Assembly: GCF_918697865.1 (NCBI RefSeq) | Contig: NZ_CAKKMV010000002.1 | Location: forward strand, 1 to 64,000 | Direction of reading: 5' to 3' | DNA: 64,000 nucleotides | From: Massilia sp. Bi118 | Lineage (GTDB): Bacteria > Pseudomonadota > Gammaproteobacteria > Burkholderiales > Burkholderiaceae_D | Part shown: in pieces, positions 39,211 to 48,142 of the stretch | Layout of the letters: each line of letters begins with the position of its first letter | How positions within the stretch are numbered: position 1 is the first letter of the stretch | Made by a program: the position numbers and the translations under genes | The notes under the pieces: model-generated | Databases searched by the model: none | The model's input: only the letters and a program-made list of their open reading frames with translations | Told to the model about the DNA's origin: nothing

Positions 39211-41199
39211 ATGACCGAGATTAAAGACAGCGATCGCGAGATCCACCACTTCCGCATGCGCCTCTCGGCGCTGGTGGTGCTCGTGTTTATCTGCTTCGGC
39301 CTGCTGGTGGCCCGCTTCGTCTGGCTGCAGGTGGTCAAGCACAACCAGTACATGGCCCAGGCCGAGGACAACCGCATCGCGCTGGTGCCCATCGTCCCCA
39401 ACCGCGGCCTGATCCTGGACCGCAACGGCGCGGTCCTGGCCAGTAACTACTCGGCCTACACGCTCGAGATCACGCCCTCGAAACTGGAGGCCAACCTCGA
39501 TTCCGTGATCGACGAACTGGCCAAGCTGGTGACGATCGAAGCCAAGGACCGCAAGCGCTTCAAGCGTTTGCTGGAAGAGTCGAAGAATTTTTCGAGCGTG
39601 CCGATCCGCACCCGCCTGAGCGACGACGAGGTCGCGCGCTTCACCGCGCAGCGCTTCCGCTTCCCCGGCGTCGAAGTGCAGGCGCGCCTGTTCCGCCAGT
39701 ACCCGCTGGGCGAGATCGCCTCGCACGTGCTGGGCTACATCGGCCGCATCAACCAGAAAGAGGCCAAGGAAATCGAAGAAAGCCAGGATGCCGCCAACTA
39801 CAACGGCACCGACCACATCGGCAAGGAAGGTCTGGAGAAGAGCTATGAGCGCCAGCTGCACGGCGTCACCGGCTACGAGGAAGTCGAGCGCTCGGCCGGC
39901 GGCCGCGCGATCCGCACCTTGTCGCGCACGCCGCCGGTGCCGGGCACCAACCTGATCCTGTCGATCGACATCGAGCTGCAGAAGGTGATCGAGGAAGCAT
40001 TCGGCGACTTCCGGGGCGCGCTGGTCGCGATCGAACCGGAAACCGGCGACGTGCTGGCCTATGTGTCGCGGCCGGGCTTCGATCCGAACCTGTTCGTCGA
40101 CGGTATCGACTCGCAAAGCTGGAACGAACTGAATACCTCGCTCGACCGTCCGCTGATGAACCGTCCGCTGTCGGGCACCTATCCGCCCGGCTCGACCTTC
40201 AAGCCCTTCATGGCGCTGGCCGCGCTGGAGACCGGCAAGCGCCGCCCGGAGCAGGGCATCAGCGACCCCGGCTTCTTCATGCTGGGCGGGCACCGCTTCA
40301 ACGACGACAAGCCGGGCGGCCACGGCTACATCGACATGTACCGCTCGATCGTGATGTCCTGCGATACCTATTACTACCAGCTCGGCAACGAGATGGGCAT
40401 CGACCTGATCAGCACCTTCATGAAGCAGTTCGGCTTCGGTTCGCCGACCGGCATCGACCTCGACCACGAGAAGGGCGGCGTGCTGCCTTCGCAGGAGTGG
40501 AAGCGCGAGCGCTTCAGGAAGAACCGCGCGGCCCAGAAGTGGGTCGGCGGCGACACCATCTCGATCAGCATCGGCCAGGGCTACAACAGCTACACCATGC
40601 TGCAGCTGGCGCACGCGGTGGCTACCCTGGCCAACAACGGCGTGATCATGAAGCCGCACCTGGTCAAGATCCTCGAAGACGGCGGCACCCACCAGCGCAC
40701 GCTGACGGTGGCGAAGGAATCGGGCCGCATCCCGCTGAAGCAGGAAAACATCGACGTCATCAAGCACGCGATGGTGGGCGTGATGACCGATCCGAGCGGC
40801 ACTGGCCGCCTGGCCTTCCGCGATGCGCAGTACACGGCCGGCGGCAAGACCGGTACCGCCCAGGTGGTCGGCCTGAAGGGCGCCAAGTACAACCACAACA
40901 TGACCCCCGAACGCCTGCGCGACAATGCGCTGTTCACCGCCTTCGCCCCGGCCGACAAGCCGAAGATCGCGATCGCGATGGTGGTCGAGAATGCCGGCTT
41001 CGGCGCCCAGTACGCGGCGCCGATCGCGCGCAAGGCGCTCGACTATTACCTGCTCGGCAAGCGCCCCGGCGAGAAGGCCAAGCCGGTGCCGAGCACCGCA
41101 GTGCAGAAGGAAGACCTGGCGGTGCCGGAAGAGGCCTTCGGCCCGAACGCCGGCCTGCCCAAGCCGCCGGGCGGCGAAACCCCTGGCAACAAGGAGTAA
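39211..41199 (+). CDS. mrdA: Penicillin-binding protein 2
   Basis: 662 aa transpeptidase of the elongasome. One N-terminal membrane segment (LSALVVLVFICFGLLVARFVW) precedes a pedestal domain and the transpeptidase domain. The nucleophile is Ser328 in GSTFKPF, the second motif is SCD in IVMSCDTYYYQ, and KTG is at 546-548 in GGKTGTAQV. The C-terminal 40 residues are proline-rich. It lies 9 bases after mreD and 3 before rodA. Confidence 0.96.
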   Translation: MTEIKDSDREIHHFRMRLSALVVLVFICFGLLVARFVWLQVVKHNQYMAQAEDNRIALVPIVPNRGLILDRNGAVLASNYSAYTLEITPSKLEANLDSVIDELAKLVTIEAKDRKRFKRLLEESKNFSSVPIRTRLSDDEVARFTAQRFRFPGVEVQARLFRQYPLGEIASHVLGYIGRINQKEAKEIEESQDAANYNGTDHIGKEGLEKSYERQLHGVTGYEEVERSAGGRAIRTLSRTPPVPGTNLILSIDIELQKVIEEAFGDFRGALVAIEPETGDVLAYVSRPGFDPNLFVDGIDSQSWNELNTSLDRPLMNRPLSGTYPPGSTFKPFMALAALETGKRRPEQGISDPGFFMLGGHRFNDDKPGGHGYIDMYRSIVMSCDTYYYQLGNEMGIDLISTFMKQFGFGSPTGIDLDHEKGGVLPSQEWKRERFRKNRAAQKWVGGDTISISIGQGYNSYTMLQLAHAVATLANNGVIMKPHLVKILEDGGTHQRTLTVAKESGRIPLKQENIDVIKHAMVGVMTDPSGTGRLAFRDAQYTAGGKTGTAQVVGLKGAKYNHNMTPERLRDNALFTAFAPADKPKIAIAMVVENAGFGAQYAAPIARKALDYYLLGKRPGEKAKPVPSTAVQKEDLAVPEEAFGPNAGLPKPPGGETPGNKE

Positions 41200-41202
41200 G
41201 CG

Positions 41203-42321
41203 ATGCCGGCCCATATCCCTGAACGGCGTTCGCTGAGCCGGCGCCTGAAACCCTATCTGCTGGTGTTCGACGGCCCGCTGGCCCTGATCCTGTTCCTGCT
41301 GTTCTCGGTCGGCACCCTGACCATGAGCTCGGCCGGCCACGACTTCCCGGGCCGCATGGAAGGACAGATGCGCAACATCCTGCTGTCCTTCACCGTGATG
41401 TGGATCGCGGCGAATATCCCGCCGCAGATGCTGCTGCGGCTCGCGGTGCCCATCTATACCTTCGGCGTGGCCTTGCTGGTGGCGGTGGCGCTGTTTGGCG
41501 TCATCAAGAAGGGCGCGCGGCGCTGGCTGCACGTGGGCGTCGACATCCAGCCTTCCGAGATCCTGAAGATCGCCACGCCGCTGATGCTGGCCTGGTATTT
41601 CCAGACCCGGGCCGGCTTCATGAAGTGGCAGAACTTCATCGTTGCGGCGGTGCTTCTGCTGATCCCGTTCGGCCTGATCGCCAAGCAGCCCGACCTCGGC
41701 ACCGCGCTGCTGGTGGGCGCGTCCGGCTTCTATGTGATCTTCCTGGCCGGCCTGTCGTGGAAGGCCCTGGTGGGCCTGTTCGTGGCCGGCGCCGCCAGCC
41801 TGCCGGTGGCCTGGTCGATGATGCACGACTACCAGCGCGACCGCGTGATGACGCTGATCGACCCGACCTCGGACCCGCTGGGCAAGGGCTTCCACATCAT
41901 CCAGTCGACCATCGCGATCGGCTCCGGCGGCGTGAGCGGCAAGGGCTACATGAAAGGCACCCAGGCTTACCTGGAGTTCATTCCCGAGCGCACCACCGAC
42001 TTCATCTTCTCGGTGTACTCCGAGGAATTCGGCCTGATCGGTAACCTGGTGTTACTGTTCTTGTATTTGTTGCTCATCGGGCGCAGCATGATGATCGCTG
42101 CAAATGCCCCGAACCTGTTCACGCGCCTGCTGGCCGGCGCCGTGTCCATGATGTTCTTCACTTATTGCTTTATCAACATGGGTATGGTCAGTGGGATCCT
42201 GCCCGTGGTCGGCGTTCCGCTTCCATTCATGAGCTATGGCGGTACTGCCTTGATTACTTTGGGGCTTTGCAGTGGTATATTGATGAGCATTCAAAGACAC
42301 CGCAAACTGGTGCAGACCTGA
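41203..42321 (+). CDS. rodA: Rod shape-determining protein RodA (SEDS glycosyltransferase)
   Basis: 372 aa with ten predicted membrane segments. RodA polymerises glycan strands from lipid II and pairs with PBP2. The catalytic aspartate region IPERTTDFIFSVYSEEFG and the SEDS signature VVGVPLPFMSYGGTALITLG are intact. It starts three bases after mrdA, so the two partner proteins are made together. Confidence 0.96.
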   Translation: MPAHIPERRSLSRRLKPYLLVFDGPLALILFLLFSVGTLTMSSAGHDFPGRMEGQMRNILLSFTVMWIAANIPPQMLLRLAVPIYTFGVALLVAVALFGVIKKGARRWLHVGVDIQPSEILKIATPLMLAWYFQTRAGFMKWQNFIVAAVLLLIPFGLIAKQPDLGTALLVGASGFYVIFLAGLSWKALVGLFVAGAASLPVAWSMMHDYQRDRVMTLIDPTSDPLGKGFHIIQSTIAIGSGGVSGKGYMKGTQAYLEFIPERTTDFIFSVYSEEFGLIGNLVLLFLYLLLIGRSMMIAANAPNLFTRLLAGAVSMMFFTYCFINMGMVSGILPVVGVPLPFMSYGGTALITLGLCSGILMSIQRHRKLVQT

Positions 42322-42322
42322 C

Positions 42323-43378
42323 ATGAAAGAGAACGCGATGGCCGTTCGCGCATTGCGAGGCCGATTTTTGCCAGCGGTCATTGCGCTTGCTTCGGCAACG
42401 CTGATGACCGGCTGCAGTACAACCAGCGACGGCGAACACAAAAGCCTGATCCCGCTGCCCTGGAAGCACAAGGTGACAACGCGGCACGGCGACATCGATC
42501 CCAGCCTGCCCAAGCTGCCCGCAGCCGGTTCCGGCCGCGGCGGCTACTACCAGGACGACGGCCCCGGCGACAATCCGCCGCCCGGCCTGCGCGACCTGCC
42601 GGACGCGGTGGTCAAGTACGAACCCTACGCCAAGTTCGCCAACAAGCCGTACTCCGTGTTCGGCCAGACCTACACGCCGCTGCTCAACGACGAGCCCTTC
42701 ACCCAGCGCGGCGTGGCCAGCTGGTACGGTGTGAAATTCCACGGCCAGCGCACCTCCTCGGGTGAGCCCTACGACATGTACAAGATGACGGCCGCGCATC
42801 CGACGCTGCCGATTCCATCCTACGCGCGCGTGACGAGCCTGGATTCCGGCAAGTCGGTGGTGGTGCGCATCAACGACCGCGGGCCCTTCCACTCCGACCG
42901 CATCGTCGACGTCTCCTACACGGCGGCGCTCAAGCTCGGCCTGCTGGGCAAGGGCAGCCACCAGGTCGAGGTCGAACGCCTGTTCCCGGACGATCCGACC
43001 CGCATCGCCACCGTGCGCCGCGCCGCGACCTCCGCCGCCCAGGCCGCGCCGGCGCCGGCGGAAATCGCCGCGCTGATGCTGGAAGACCGCGTGGCGATGG
43101 ACAGCGCCGCGGTAGCGCGTTCGCAGCCGGCCGCCGCCAAGGCCGCGCCGGCGTCCGGCTACTACCTGCAACTGGGCGCCTACGGACGCGAAGGCAAGGC
43201 CGAAGAGATCGGTGAGATGCTGAAGAAGTCCGGCGTGTCGCAGGCGCTGGAAGTGGTGCGTTCGGGTTCGGTCAACCGGTTGTACAGCGGGCCGTTCGAG
43301 ACGCGGGCGATGGCGCAGGAGGCTGCGCGTGCGCTGCCTTCGTCCTTGGGTTTGAAGCCTATCGTCGTGCGGCGCTGA
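42323..43378 (+). CDS. rlpA: RlpA-like septal ring lytic transglycosylase with SPOR domain
   Basis: 351 aa. A lipoprotein signal ends in the lipobox LMTGC, so the protein should be lipid-anchored. The double-psi beta-barrel reads RGVASWYGVKFHGQRTSSGE then VRINDRGPFHSDRIVDVS, with the catalytic aspartate in NDRGPF. A C-terminal SPOR domain (about 275-350; YYLQLGAYGREGKAEEI) binds denuded septal peptidoglycan. It starts one base after rodA and closes the cell-shape operon. Confidence 0.94.
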   Translation: MKENAMAVRALRGRFLPAVIALASATLMTGCSTTSDGEHKSLIPLPWKHKVTTRHGDIDPSLPKLPAAGSGRGGYYQDDGPGDNPPPGLRDLPDAVVKYEPYAKFANKPYSVFGQTYTPLLNDEPFTQRGVASWYGVKFHGQRTSSGEPYDMYKMTAAHPTLPIPSYARVTSLDSGKSVVVRINDRGPFHSDRIVDVSYTAALKLGLLGKGSHQVEVERLFPDDPTRIATVRRAATSAAQAAPAPAEIAALMLEDRVAMDSAAVARSQPAAAKAAPASGYYLQLGAYGREGKAEEIGEMLKKSGVSQALEVVRSGSVNRLYSGPFETRAMAQEAARALPSSLGLKPIVVRR

Positions 43379-43403
43379 GCCTTAGCTGCGGCCCTGCGCG
43401 TAT

Positions 43404-43799
43404 TCAGGCGCTGGAGCCGGGCAGGCGTCGAACATTCGGAAAGGCGTCTGTCTGGAGCCAGTGCTTGAATAGTATGATCTGCCGCGTCGCGTGGCGATCG
43501 CCGAGCCGTGCCGAAAGAAGGCGCGTTATCCCATCTTCCGTAAAGCCGCGAAACCTCTTCCCGGGAACGACACCATACTCTGCGCCAAGTTGCCGGCGTT
43601 CGCGTTCAGTCACTTCATGAACCAGAATTCCCGCCAGATCGGATTTGGCTATTTTCCTTGCAAGGCACCGCGCCGAACGCCCGGAGTGGGGGAAGTCCAG
43701 CGTTTGCCAACAGCGCAGCTCTCGCGGGTCTGAAAGGTTGTAGGGGTCCTGTTCGCGTTTGGTTATCCATAATGCGAGGCCCGATGGCAGTTCGGACAC
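43404..43799 (-). CDS. Hypothetical protein overlapping the HNH nuclease gene
   Basis: 131 aa from a GTG. I do not recognise a family. The second half (ILVHEVTERERRQLGAEYGV, then RFRGFTEDGITRLLSARLGD) reads like a real helical protein, with a plausible charge pattern and no low-complexity artefact. The 5' end overlaps the HNH gene by 37 bases, suggesting co-expression and perhaps a joint role. No signal peptide or membrane segment. It ends 25 bases from rlpA, convergent with it. Confidence 0.5.
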   Translation of the reverse strand: MSELPSGLALWITKREQDPYNLSDPRELRCWQTLDFPHSGRSARCLARKIAKSDLAGILVHEVTERERRQLGAEYGVVPGKRFRGFTEDGITRLLSARLGDRHATRQIILFKHWLQTDAFPNVRRLPGSSA

Positions 43800-44422
43800 A
43801 GTGCGATCGCATTCTCGACGGTGTCGTCGCCGTTTTTCGCCAGCGGAATCCGGTGATGCACCTCGAGATAGGGTTCACCTGTCGAGCGACTGTTGAACGG
43901 CGCCTGGTTGCGACACCTTTCGCAGCGACCCTGAGCGCGATGCAGGACCTCGGCCACTACGTCCGGGTTGCGCACGAAAACTCGGGTCATTACATAGCGT
44001 ACGGCAGGCTTGGGATTGGCTTTATTTAGACGTGCGCGCCGGTCGACCGTGCTGTCGCGTAGGGCTTGATGGGCCGCGGAAGCGAAGGTTTGTTGGATAT
44101 TCTCGGCGCAACCCACTGGCGCATCGGGACGGCACCGCTTGCACAAGCTTGTAAAGGACAGTGGTCCTGGGACGTGTTCGCTGACCCAGGTCACGATGGA
44201 TTCGGCATCCGATGCGCACAGTTTCGCGTACTTACCACCTGTGAACTGCGCGGGGCCGCGACGTGCTAATTGATTGCGGATATCACTGCAACACGCCTTG
44301 TGAAGCACCAGGTAGCGTTGCGTCGGCGGACGGTTGAGGTTTAGAACGTATCCGCCCGGGTTGTTTCGTATCCAGTCCAGATAGCCAGGTTCATCGTTTT
44401 CAAAGTGCTGAGCTGCATGCAT
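43763..44422 (-). CDS. HNH endonuclease
   Basis: 219 aa from the ATG at 44422; another ATG at 44464 would add 14 residues of poor quality. The C-terminal domain is a clear HNH nuclease: zinc cysteines in GRCERCR and LCPNCHRASHYG, and the catalytic HH in YLEVHHRIPLAKNGDDTVEN. The N-terminal half (YLDWIRNNPGGYVLNLNR, then YLVLHKACCSDI) looks like a separate DNA-binding or specificity domain. Base and codon use are less GC-biased than in neighbours, suggesting transfer. No methyltransferase is nearby, so a standard restriction system is unlikely. Confidence 0.85.
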   Translation of the reverse strand: MHAAQHFENDEPGYLDWIRNNPGGYVLNLNRPPTQRYLVLHKACCSDIRNQLARRGPAQFTGGKYAKLCASDAESIVTWVSEHVPGPLSFTSLCKRCRPDAPVGCAENIQQTFASAAHQALRDSTVDRRARLNKANPKPAVRYVMTRVFVRNPDVVAEVLHRAQGRCERCRNQAPFNSRSTGEPYLEVHHRIPLAKNGDDTVENAIALCPNCHRASHYG

Positions 44423-44772
44423 TGTCGTGTATCGATAGGGATAGGTCGTCGCGCCCAGCTTCATACCGGCGTTTGCGCCGCCCGATCCGCTTACATTCGA
44501 GTGTGTTATGGTCAGCAGGAAGCTTCGCGGATGTATTTTAAACGTAGTCTGGCTCAGTCATTAGGCAACCGAGTGCCCATTCGGGCGCTGCCACTGATCT
44601 CGTTCCGCGCGCTTGTGAGTCGTGGACCCATACTGCCTTGTCCGCGCTCTCGTCAGCACTATGCTCAGGAGGAGGTCTATACGCTGCTAAAGTGAAGTGA
44701 GCTGAATCTCTGGGGACCTGGTAATCCCCTCGGATTGTCACAAGCTGCGTATAGACATCAGGGGGCGCCGGG
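44423..44772. other. Non-coding gap upstream of the HNH nuclease gene
   Basis: About 350 bases without a supported gene. Composition is less GC-rich than the genome average. Reading frames on both strands here have no ribosome site, no protein-like composition and no recognisable homology. I see no tRNA, terminator or repeat. It probably contains the promoter of the HNH gene. Confidence 0.4.
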
Positions 44773-46188
44773 TCAGAGATACCTGGCCCACATCGCGTTC
44801 GAGAATTTTCCCTCCGGGTCCAGCGCACGCTTCACGCGCCTGAGCGCCTCGATGTCGGGGTAGGCCTGTTCGAACTGCGCCTTCGTCGCGTGCAGCTGAT
44901 AGGGCAGATAGTAGCGGCCGCCATGACGCAAGGCCGATGCGATCATCGCCCGCGTCCATTCGCCCACGGCGGCGCAGGCTGACGCGCTGGTCTGCTGTTT
45001 GTAATAGACCACGAAGGAAAACACTTCCTCTTTCGCCCAGGCCAATAGCGGTACCGGATCGGCCTTCGTATGCCGCACGGAGACGTTCAGCACCTGCGCG
45101 CCATGCGCCCGGATCACTGCCGCCATCTCGCGCGCAAAGGATTCGAACCGGGCCACCGGCACAAAGTACTCCTGCAGGGCATAGGTCGACACCGCGCGTG
45201 ACGCCGGTTCGAGTTCGTTCACGTCGAGGCTGGCCTCATGGTTACGCCACTTCACCACGCCTCCCGACCGCATCAAGGGATGCAGCACATGCCTGACCAG
45301 CAGATCGCCGTAGGGCGCTTCGGTCGCCACTTCCAGCGCGGCCTGGCTGACGCGATAGCGCTGTCCGCGCGGGACCAGGCGCGCCGTTTCGGTCAGGGCT
45401 TTGTCGGTGCGGCGCCACGACACGGCCACTGGCTCGTTGAAATGAGGCGGCAGCAGGTCTGCGTTATGCATGACGACATCGTGCGCATCGCGCACCTGCC
45501 GCGTGAAGTAAGCGCGGTAGGTGTCCAGGGTAAGCGGCACGACTACCCGTTCGATGCGGCAGTTCTCCACCAGTTCGAGTTCCACCTCGGTGATCACGCC
45601 GACCGCGCCATAGCCGCCGACAACGGCGCGGAACAGTTCCGTGTTCTCGTTCGGGCTCGCGTCGACGATGGCGCCATCGGCCAGCACCATGCGCAGCGCG
45701 CGTACCGTACTGCCCACCGGGCCGGTGCCGGTGTAGCGGCCGTGCGCATTGACGGAGACGGCGCCGCCGATCGTGAAGTTCGAATAGCTTTGCATGCTTT
45801 TGACCGACAGACCGGCGGGATCCAGCGCATCCTGCAGGTCGCGCCAGGTCATGCCCGCCTGCACCCGTACCGTGCGCGCCACGGGATCGAAGTGCAGCAG
45901 CCGGTTCATTCCCCGCATGTCCAGGTGCAGCCCAAGGGCGACCGCGGTCTGCCCGCCCATGCTGTAGCGGCCCCCGCCGACCGCGACCTTGCCGCCCCAC
46001 GCCCTGACTTCGCGCGCCACCTCTTCGGTCGATCGGGGAAGGGCGATGCGGGCCACTTCGACCGGATAGAGCTGGCTGATATTGGCGACCACGAAGGAAG
46101 AACGGGCCAGCGCGGAAAAGGGGCTCAGGGTAAGCAACCCTGCGGCGCCCAGTGCCTGGGCAAGAAAGGTGCGGCGAGTCGTCGGCAT
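44773..46188 (-). CDS. Tat-exported FAD-linked oxidoreductase
   Basis: 471 aa. A twin-arginine signal (TTRRTFLAQALGAAGLLTL, ending at ALA) directs export of the folded, cofactor-loaded enzyme. The PCMH FAD domain has VAVGGGRYSMGGQTA and SYSNFTIGGAVSVNAHGRYT, and the C-terminus KRALDPEGKFSNAMWARYL is typical of D-arabinono-lactone oxidase-like and FAD_binding_4 enzymes. The usual flavin-linking histidine (GGGHS) is replaced by GGGRY, so the flavin is probably not bound covalently there. Substrate unknown, probably a sugar lactone or alcohol. Confidence 0.88.
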   Translation of the reverse strand: MPTTRRTFLAQALGAAGLLTLSPFSALARSSFVVANISQLYPVEVARIALPRSTEEVAREVRAWGGKVAVGGGRYSMGGQTAVALGLHLDMRGMNRLLHFDPVARTVRVQAGMTWRDLQDALDPAGLSVKSMQSYSNFTIGGAVSVNAHGRYTGTGPVGSTVRALRMVLADGAIVDASPNENTELFRAVVGGYGAVGVITEVELELVENCRIERVVVPLTLDTYRAYFTRQVRDAHDVVMHNADLLPPHFNEPVAVSWRRTDKALTETARLVPRGQRYRVSQAALEVATEAPYGDLLVRHVLHPLMRSGGVVKWRNHEASLDVNELEPASRAVSTYALQEYFVPVARFESFAREMAAVIRAHGAQVLNVSVRHTKADPVPLLAWAKEEVFSFVVYYKQQTSASACAAVGEWTRAMIASALRHGGRYYLPYQLHATKAQFEQAYPDIEALRRVKRALDPEGKFSNAMWARYL

Positions 46189-46380
46189 GAAGATGGGCGG
46201 CGTGAAGATCGTGCACGCATCCTAGCACCGGCTTTACGCCCAAATGTCCGGCGATCTGCCCGCATGGCGCGAGTCGTGGAAAACGTTCCCTGGGGTCGCG
46301 CCGCTTGATACCCGGCGGCTGCGTCGCGTGTGGCCGCTAAGGCCTGCCAGTCGCTATACTCGGCCGCAAAAGGAGAAGCG

Positions 46381-46632
46381 ATGCACGATCACGAGAAGAA
46401 TGCGATGGCGGAACTGGCGTTCAAGCTGGGCCGCATTACCCGCCAGGCGATGTACCAGGCGGCCGAGGGGCAGCAAGCGGCCGACCTGTCGAAAATTGCT
46501 GCGGAAGTGCTGGCGCTGGGGGAGGCGCAGATTGCCCCTGAGGTGCTGATGATGTTTGTGGCCGGCTTCCATGAAACCGACCCCAGGCCCGAGCGCCGGA
46601 TGACGACGATTCCGGGCGCCGAACGGGAGTAG
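46381..46632 (+). CDS. Small hypothetical protein
   Basis: 83 aa. A near-perfect ribosome site AAAGGAG lies six bases before the ATG, which decides this start over an upstream in-frame ATG. The protein is soluble and helical (ELAFKLGRITRQAMYQAAEG, then LSKIAAEVLALGEAQ) with a short polar tail. No family recognised. It is divergent from the FAD oxidoreductase and convergent with the SPOR gene. Confidence 0.7.
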   Translation: MHDHEKNAMAELAFKLGRITRQAMYQAAEGQQAADLSKIAAEVLALGEAQIAPEVLMMFVAGFHETDPRPERRMTTIPGAERE

Positions 46633-46653
46633 GGTCTCCAGGCGCTCGCCCGG

Positions 46654-47391
46654 TCAGCGGCAGTTCTTGACTTCCGCCGACGACACCGCGTCCGCCACCG
46701 ATACGATGCGTTCGCGCGCCGCCGCCTCGATATCGCGGAAGCGGTAGGTATAGCGCGTGGTCTGCGGTCCGCGCGGCGTGATGCGGGCGCTGTGAACGCC
46801 CTGCTTGTTCAGCTGCGCCAGCAGGGTCTGGGCGCCGCTCTCGGTCTTGAACACGCCCAGCGAGATTGCCCACTTCATGGGCGAGTCTCCCGACATGATG
46901 AAGAAATTCGTGACGCCCAGTTCGCGCAGTTCGCCGGCCTTGCGATCGGCCGCGTCCTTGCTGGCCTGGGGCGGGATGTTCACCAGGTAGCTGGTCACAT
47001 CCTGGGCCTGCACAGCCTGGCGCGACTGGCGCTCGCCCAGGTCCAATGCGGCCAGGCGCGATTCGAAGCGCTTCGATTCGCCAGCGCTGAAGGTGCCGAC
47101 GTCGATGCAGGCCAGCGGTTTTGCCGGCGCGGCAGGCGCGGGAGCAGGTGCGCTCGCTTCTTCGGCGGCCGCCGCGGGAGCGCTGGCTTGCGCCGTTGCC
47201 GCTGCCGCTGCTGGCGTCTTCGCGGCCTCGGCCTGCTCGCTGGTCAGCAGGGTCAGTCTGCCGGCTTCCAGCTGGGGCTTGATGCGCGCGCGTTCTTCCT
47301 CGCTGCCCTTGTTCGAGCCCATGAAGCCCTGCGCGTAGGCGAACAGGGCGGCGTTCAGGAACAGCAGCGACCAGAAGACGAATCTCAACAC
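46654..47391 (-). CDS. SPOR domain-containing membrane protein
   Basis: 245 aa. It starts with GTG (MLRFVFWSLLFLNAALFAYAQ), an uncleaved membrane anchor. An Ala/Pro-rich linker (about 55-93) leads to a C-terminal domain with SPOR features (MKWAISLGVFKTESGAQTLLAQL). Such proteins bind peptidoglycan at division sites. It is the last gene of the argS-to-SPOR operon, nine bases after coaX. Confidence 0.8.
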   Translation of the reverse strand: MLRFVFWSLLFLNAALFAYAQGFMGSNKGSEEERARIKPQLEAGRLTLLTSEQAEAAKTPAAAAATAQASAPAAAAEEASAPAPAPAAPAKPLACIDVGTFSAGESKRFESRLAALDLGERQSRQAVQAQDVTSYLVNIPPQASKDAADRKAGELRELGVTNFFIMSGDSPMKWAISLGVFKTESGAQTLLAQLNKQGVHSARITPRGPQTTRYTYRFRDIEAAARERIVSVADAVSSAEVKNCR

Positions 47392-47400
47392 AGCGTTTTC

Positions 47401-48132
47401 CTATGATGAAGTGGGAGCGAGGGCGGCCGCGTGTAGGCCGACCAGCACGATATTATCCAGCATCCGGCAGGGCAGGGACAAAGCCGGCGCCACATGGCCC
47501 GCCGCGCCGCCCGAGACGATGCATAGCTCCGCCGGCAGGGCGGCGAAAGCGCGCTCGATGGCGCCCGCCTGGGCGGCGATGCAGCCCGAACGGATCGCGT
47601 CCAGCGTGTTGTCGGCAAAGGCCGGCGGCAACGTGGCTGCGGCGCTGGTCTCGGGCAGTTGCGCGGTGCCGCGCGCCAGCGAGGATAGCATCAGGCCCAG
47701 GCCCGGCAGGATCATCCCGCCGACGAAGTCGCCGTCTGCCGTGACGCCGTCCACCGTGGTCGCGGTGCCGCAGGTGGCCACCGCCAGCGCCTTGCCTGGC
47801 ACCAGGGTGCGCGCACCCAGCGCAGCGGCGAAGCGATCCGCGCCCAGCTGGGTTGGATTGCGGTAGCGGTTGCGCAGCCCGGCCAGCTCGGCCTGGGCAG
47901 TGAACCACTCGGGTTGCGCCACAGGTAGAAGCGCGGTCAGCTTGTCGCGCATGGCAGCGCCGGCGACGTTCGAGACGATCGCGCGCGCCACGGCATGCCC
48001 GGCCCAGGCGGCGGCCAGGCTGTCCAGCTCCGCATGCACCACCGCGCCATGCGCGAGCCAGTCGCCCGGCGCCGCATCATCCTGTGCGATGGCCCACTTG
48101 ACCCGGGTATTGCCTGCGTCGACCAGCAGCAT
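47401..48132 (-). CDS. coaX: Type III pantothenate kinase
   Basis: 243 aa from the ATG at 48132, which has an AAGG site at good spacing; an ATG two codons upstream is possible. CoaX phosphorylates pantothenate, the first step of coenzyme A synthesis. Motifs are DAGNTRVKWA (phosphate 1), LGADRFAALGA-like GADRFAA and ATCGTATTVDGV. It lies ten bases after birA, a pairing common in proteobacteria. Confidence 0.94.
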   Translation of the reverse strand: MLLVDAGNTRVKWAIAQDDAAPGDWLAHGAVVHAELDSLAAAWAGHAVARAIVSNVAGAAMRDKLTALLPVAQPEWFTAQAELAGLRNRYRNPTQLGADRFAAALGARTLVPGKALAVATCGTATTVDGVTADGDFVGGMILPGLGLMLSSLARGTAQLPETSAAATLPPAFADNTLDAIRSGCIAAQAGAIERAFAALPAELCIVSGGAAGHVAPALSLPCRMLDNIVLVGLHAAALAPTSS

Positions 48133-48142
48133 CGTCATCGCC

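Noticed and set aside
38944..41895. A 983-codon open frame on the minus strand opposite mrdA and rodA
   Set aside because: It is a shadow of high-GC coding DNA; the plus strand holds complete PBP2 and RodA with all catalytic motifs.
44405..44828. Several short frames on both strands in the gap upstream of the HNH gene
   Set aside because: None has a ribosome site or protein-like composition, and they overlap one another.
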